From positions 1 through 43,019 of the forward strand of contig UQJC01000016.1 in assembly GCA_900541335.1 (NCBI GenBank): DNA of 43,019 nt, given 5' to 3'. The notes beneath the pieces are model-generated. The model was not told the DNA's origin, searched no databases, and saw only the letters and a list, made by a program, of their open reading frames with translations. A program made the position numbers and the translations under genes. Of the stretch, positions 41,714 through 43,019 are shown one piece after another (positions within the stretch are counted from its first letter, which is position 1; each line of letters begins with the position of its first letter). Source of the DNA: an uncultured Prevotella sp. GTDB lineage: Bacteria > Bacteroidota > Bacteroidia > Bacteroidales > Bacteroidaceae.

Positions 41714-42784
41714 TTATTTATGGAGCTGTTCGAATTCCTGCATGCAAGCTACGAGAGCCTGTACGCCTTCGAGCGGCATGGCATTGTAGCAAGAAGCGCG
41801 GAAACCACCTACAGAGCGGTGACCCTTGACGCCTTGCATACCCTTGCTCTGGGCAAACTTGAGGAAGTCGGCTTCAAGTTCCTTGTATTCATCGGCCATG
41901 ACGAAGCAGATGTTCATGAGTGAACGGTCTTCCTTCGCAGCAGTACCCTTGAACATCGGGTTGCGGTCGATTTCAGCATAGAGTAAGTCGGCACGTTCCT
42001 GTGCACGGCGAGCCATTTCTTCGACACCACCTTGAGCCTTAATCCACTTAAGGTTCTGCAGTGCGCAGTAAATGGGCACAACAGGAGGCGTATTGAACAT
42101 ACTGCCCTTTTCTACGTGGGTGCGATAGTCGAGCATGGTCGGAATGGGGCGGCTCACCTTACCGAGAAGTTCATCCTTTACGATAACGAAGGTTACACCA
42201 GCCATCGAAAGGTTCTTCTGAGCACCACCGTAAATCAAGCCGTACTTGCTGACGTCTACGGGACGAGAGAAGATGTCGGATGACATATCGGCAACGAGAG
42301 GTACCGGGCTGTCGAGATCCTGACGGAGTTCCGTACCGTAAATCGTATTGTTGGTTGTGATGTGAAAATAGTCTGCGTCGGCAGGGATTTCGTAGTCTTT
42401 CGGAATAAATGTATAGTTTGCATCGGCTGAGGAAGCAACTTCTACGGCTTCGCCAAAGAGTTTTCCTTCCTTGAGTGCCTTCTTGGCCCATACACCGGTA
42501 TTGAGGTAGGCAGCCTTCTTCTCCATGAGGTTGTAGGGGACCATGCAGAACTGGAGGCTTGCACCGCCACCGAGGAAGAGCACGGAATAGCCTTCGGGAA
42601 TATGAAGCAACTCCTTAAAGAGTGCCTGTGCTTCGTCCATCACAGCTTGAAATTCCTTTGTGCGGTGACTGATCTCCATGAGTGAGAGACCCATATCTTG
42701 AAATTCAACACAAGCTTCAGCTGTAGCCTTCATTACTTCCTGCGGGAGGATAGAGGGACCCGCGCCAAAATTGTACTTCTTCAT
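41714..42784 (-). CDS. serC: Phosphoserine aminotransferase
   Basis: PLP enzyme converting 3-phosphohydroxypyruvate to phosphoserine (also acts in pyridoxine synthesis in some bacteria). The 356 residues begin MKKYNFGAGPSILPQEV, the class signature; GGGASLQFCMVPYNLM (72-87) holds the PLP phosphate, and the Schiff-base lysine is Lys190 in YGGAQKNLSMAGVTFVIV. GVKGHRSVGGFRASCYNAMP near the end is the substrate-phosphate-binding tail. First gene of the serC-serA-DUF1015 cluster, with a good promoter. Confidence 0.96.
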   Translation of the reverse strand: MKKYNFGAGPSILPQEVMKATAEACVEFQDMGLSLMEISHRTKEFQAVMDEAQALFKELLHIPEGYSVLFLGGGASLQFCMVPYNLMEKKAAYLNTGVWAKKALKEGKLFGEAVEVASSADANYTFIPKDYEIPADADYFHITTNNTIYGTELRQDLDSPVPLVADMSSDIFSRPVDVSKYGLIYGGAQKNLSMAGVTFVIVKDELLGKVSRPIPTMLDYRTHVEKGSMFNTPPVVPIYCALQNLKWIKAQGGVEEMARRAQERADLLYAEIDRNPMFKGTAAKEDRSLMNICFVMADEYKELEADFLKFAQSKGMQGVKGHRSVGGFRASCYNAMPLEGVQALVACMQEFEQLHK

Positions 42785-42826
42785 TGTGTTTCGTTTTATG
42801 GTATGATTAGGATGTTTTGACGCGGG

Positions 42827-42858
42827 CGAAGGTAGGTGTTTTTTTAGTAGACACCAAA
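42827..42858 (-). promoter_or_regulatory. serC promoter
   Basis: On the - strand TTTG (42855-42858), 20 bases, then TACCTTCG (42827-42834), a TTnG variant of the -7 box. The predicted leader is about 35-40 nt. Confidence 0.65.
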
Positions 42859-43019
42859 GGCTTTACCCGTTTTTTTCGTCGAGTCCTTGTATTTTGAATG
42901 GAGGTGTTGCAAGGTATATTGCACAAAATGAAAGTCTGATTGGTTTAATCGTGTAGAAATAGTCATGCAAGTTGTCAAAATATAGCGTTTTTGCAGGAGA
43001 AAGGGTGAAACAAAGTGCA
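42859..43019. other. Gene-free right edge
   Basis: Upstream of the serC promoter I see no gene, repeat or clear promoter before the window ends. Confidence 0.4.

Overview
The window is chromosomal DNA from a member of the Bacteroidales, most likely a Prevotella-like (Prevotellaceae) species. Five things point there: (1) promoters of the Bacteroidetes type (TTTG, 19-21 nt, TAnnTTTG, or TTnG variants) before rplS, serC, the WYL regulator, maeB and others; (2) the argR-GNAT-argG-argC-argD order known from Bacteroides; (3) many Cys-Ser/Ala-Asp-type lipoprotein signals; (4) a secreted protein ending in a type IX secretion sorting domain; (5) a tiny protein of the 'MNKKFYVTP' kind common in Prevotella. 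Assignments rest on motif recognition; no database search was possible.

Layout. 0.3-6.4 kb (+): prmA, then an arginine cluster argR, a GNAT acyltransferase, argG, a small PspC-domain membrane protein, argC and argD. 6.4-13.4 kb (-): a 1873-residue alpha-2-macroglobulin-like protein preceded by a flippase-like membrane protein. 13.6-14.6 kb (+): a WYL-family regulator. 14.8-19.9 kb (-): a GHL10-type glycoside hydrolase, a TPR protein and the malic enzyme-phosphotransacetylase fusion maeB. 20.2-25.7 kb (-): a three-gene heavy-metal RND efflux operon (TolC/CusC, CusA, CusB). 25.9-30.5 kb (-): a three-lipoprotein operon (BMP-like binding protein; a periplasmic-binding domain fused to a C13 legumain/GPI8-like peptidase; an unknown lipoprotein). 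30.5-32.5 kb: gene-free DNA with a candidate structured RNA and a 42-bp tandem array. 32.5-35.7 kb (+): rplS, a radical SAM protein, tilS and a small lipoprotein. 35.9-38.1 kb (-): a 59-residue protein and a secreted T9SS-tail protein. 38.5-39.05 kb: an 85-bp-period palindromic repeat array. 39.1-42.8 kb (-): serC, serA and a DUF1015 protein.

The strongest candidate for something undescribed is the 25.9-30.5 kb operon. Two ligand-binding-type lipoproteins, one carrying a cysteine peptidase domain that resembles the catalytic subunit of eukaryotic GPI transamidase, are encoded with a third predicted surface lipoprotein, with no ABC permease or ATPase nearby. Upstream on the same strand lies a series of hairpins ending in an intrinsic terminator, which is either a separate ncRNA or a very long attenuated leader. 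Other points of note are the palindrome array with a compensatory change, an alpha-2-macroglobulin homologue without the thioester motif, and a SerA lacking the usual catalytic histidine.
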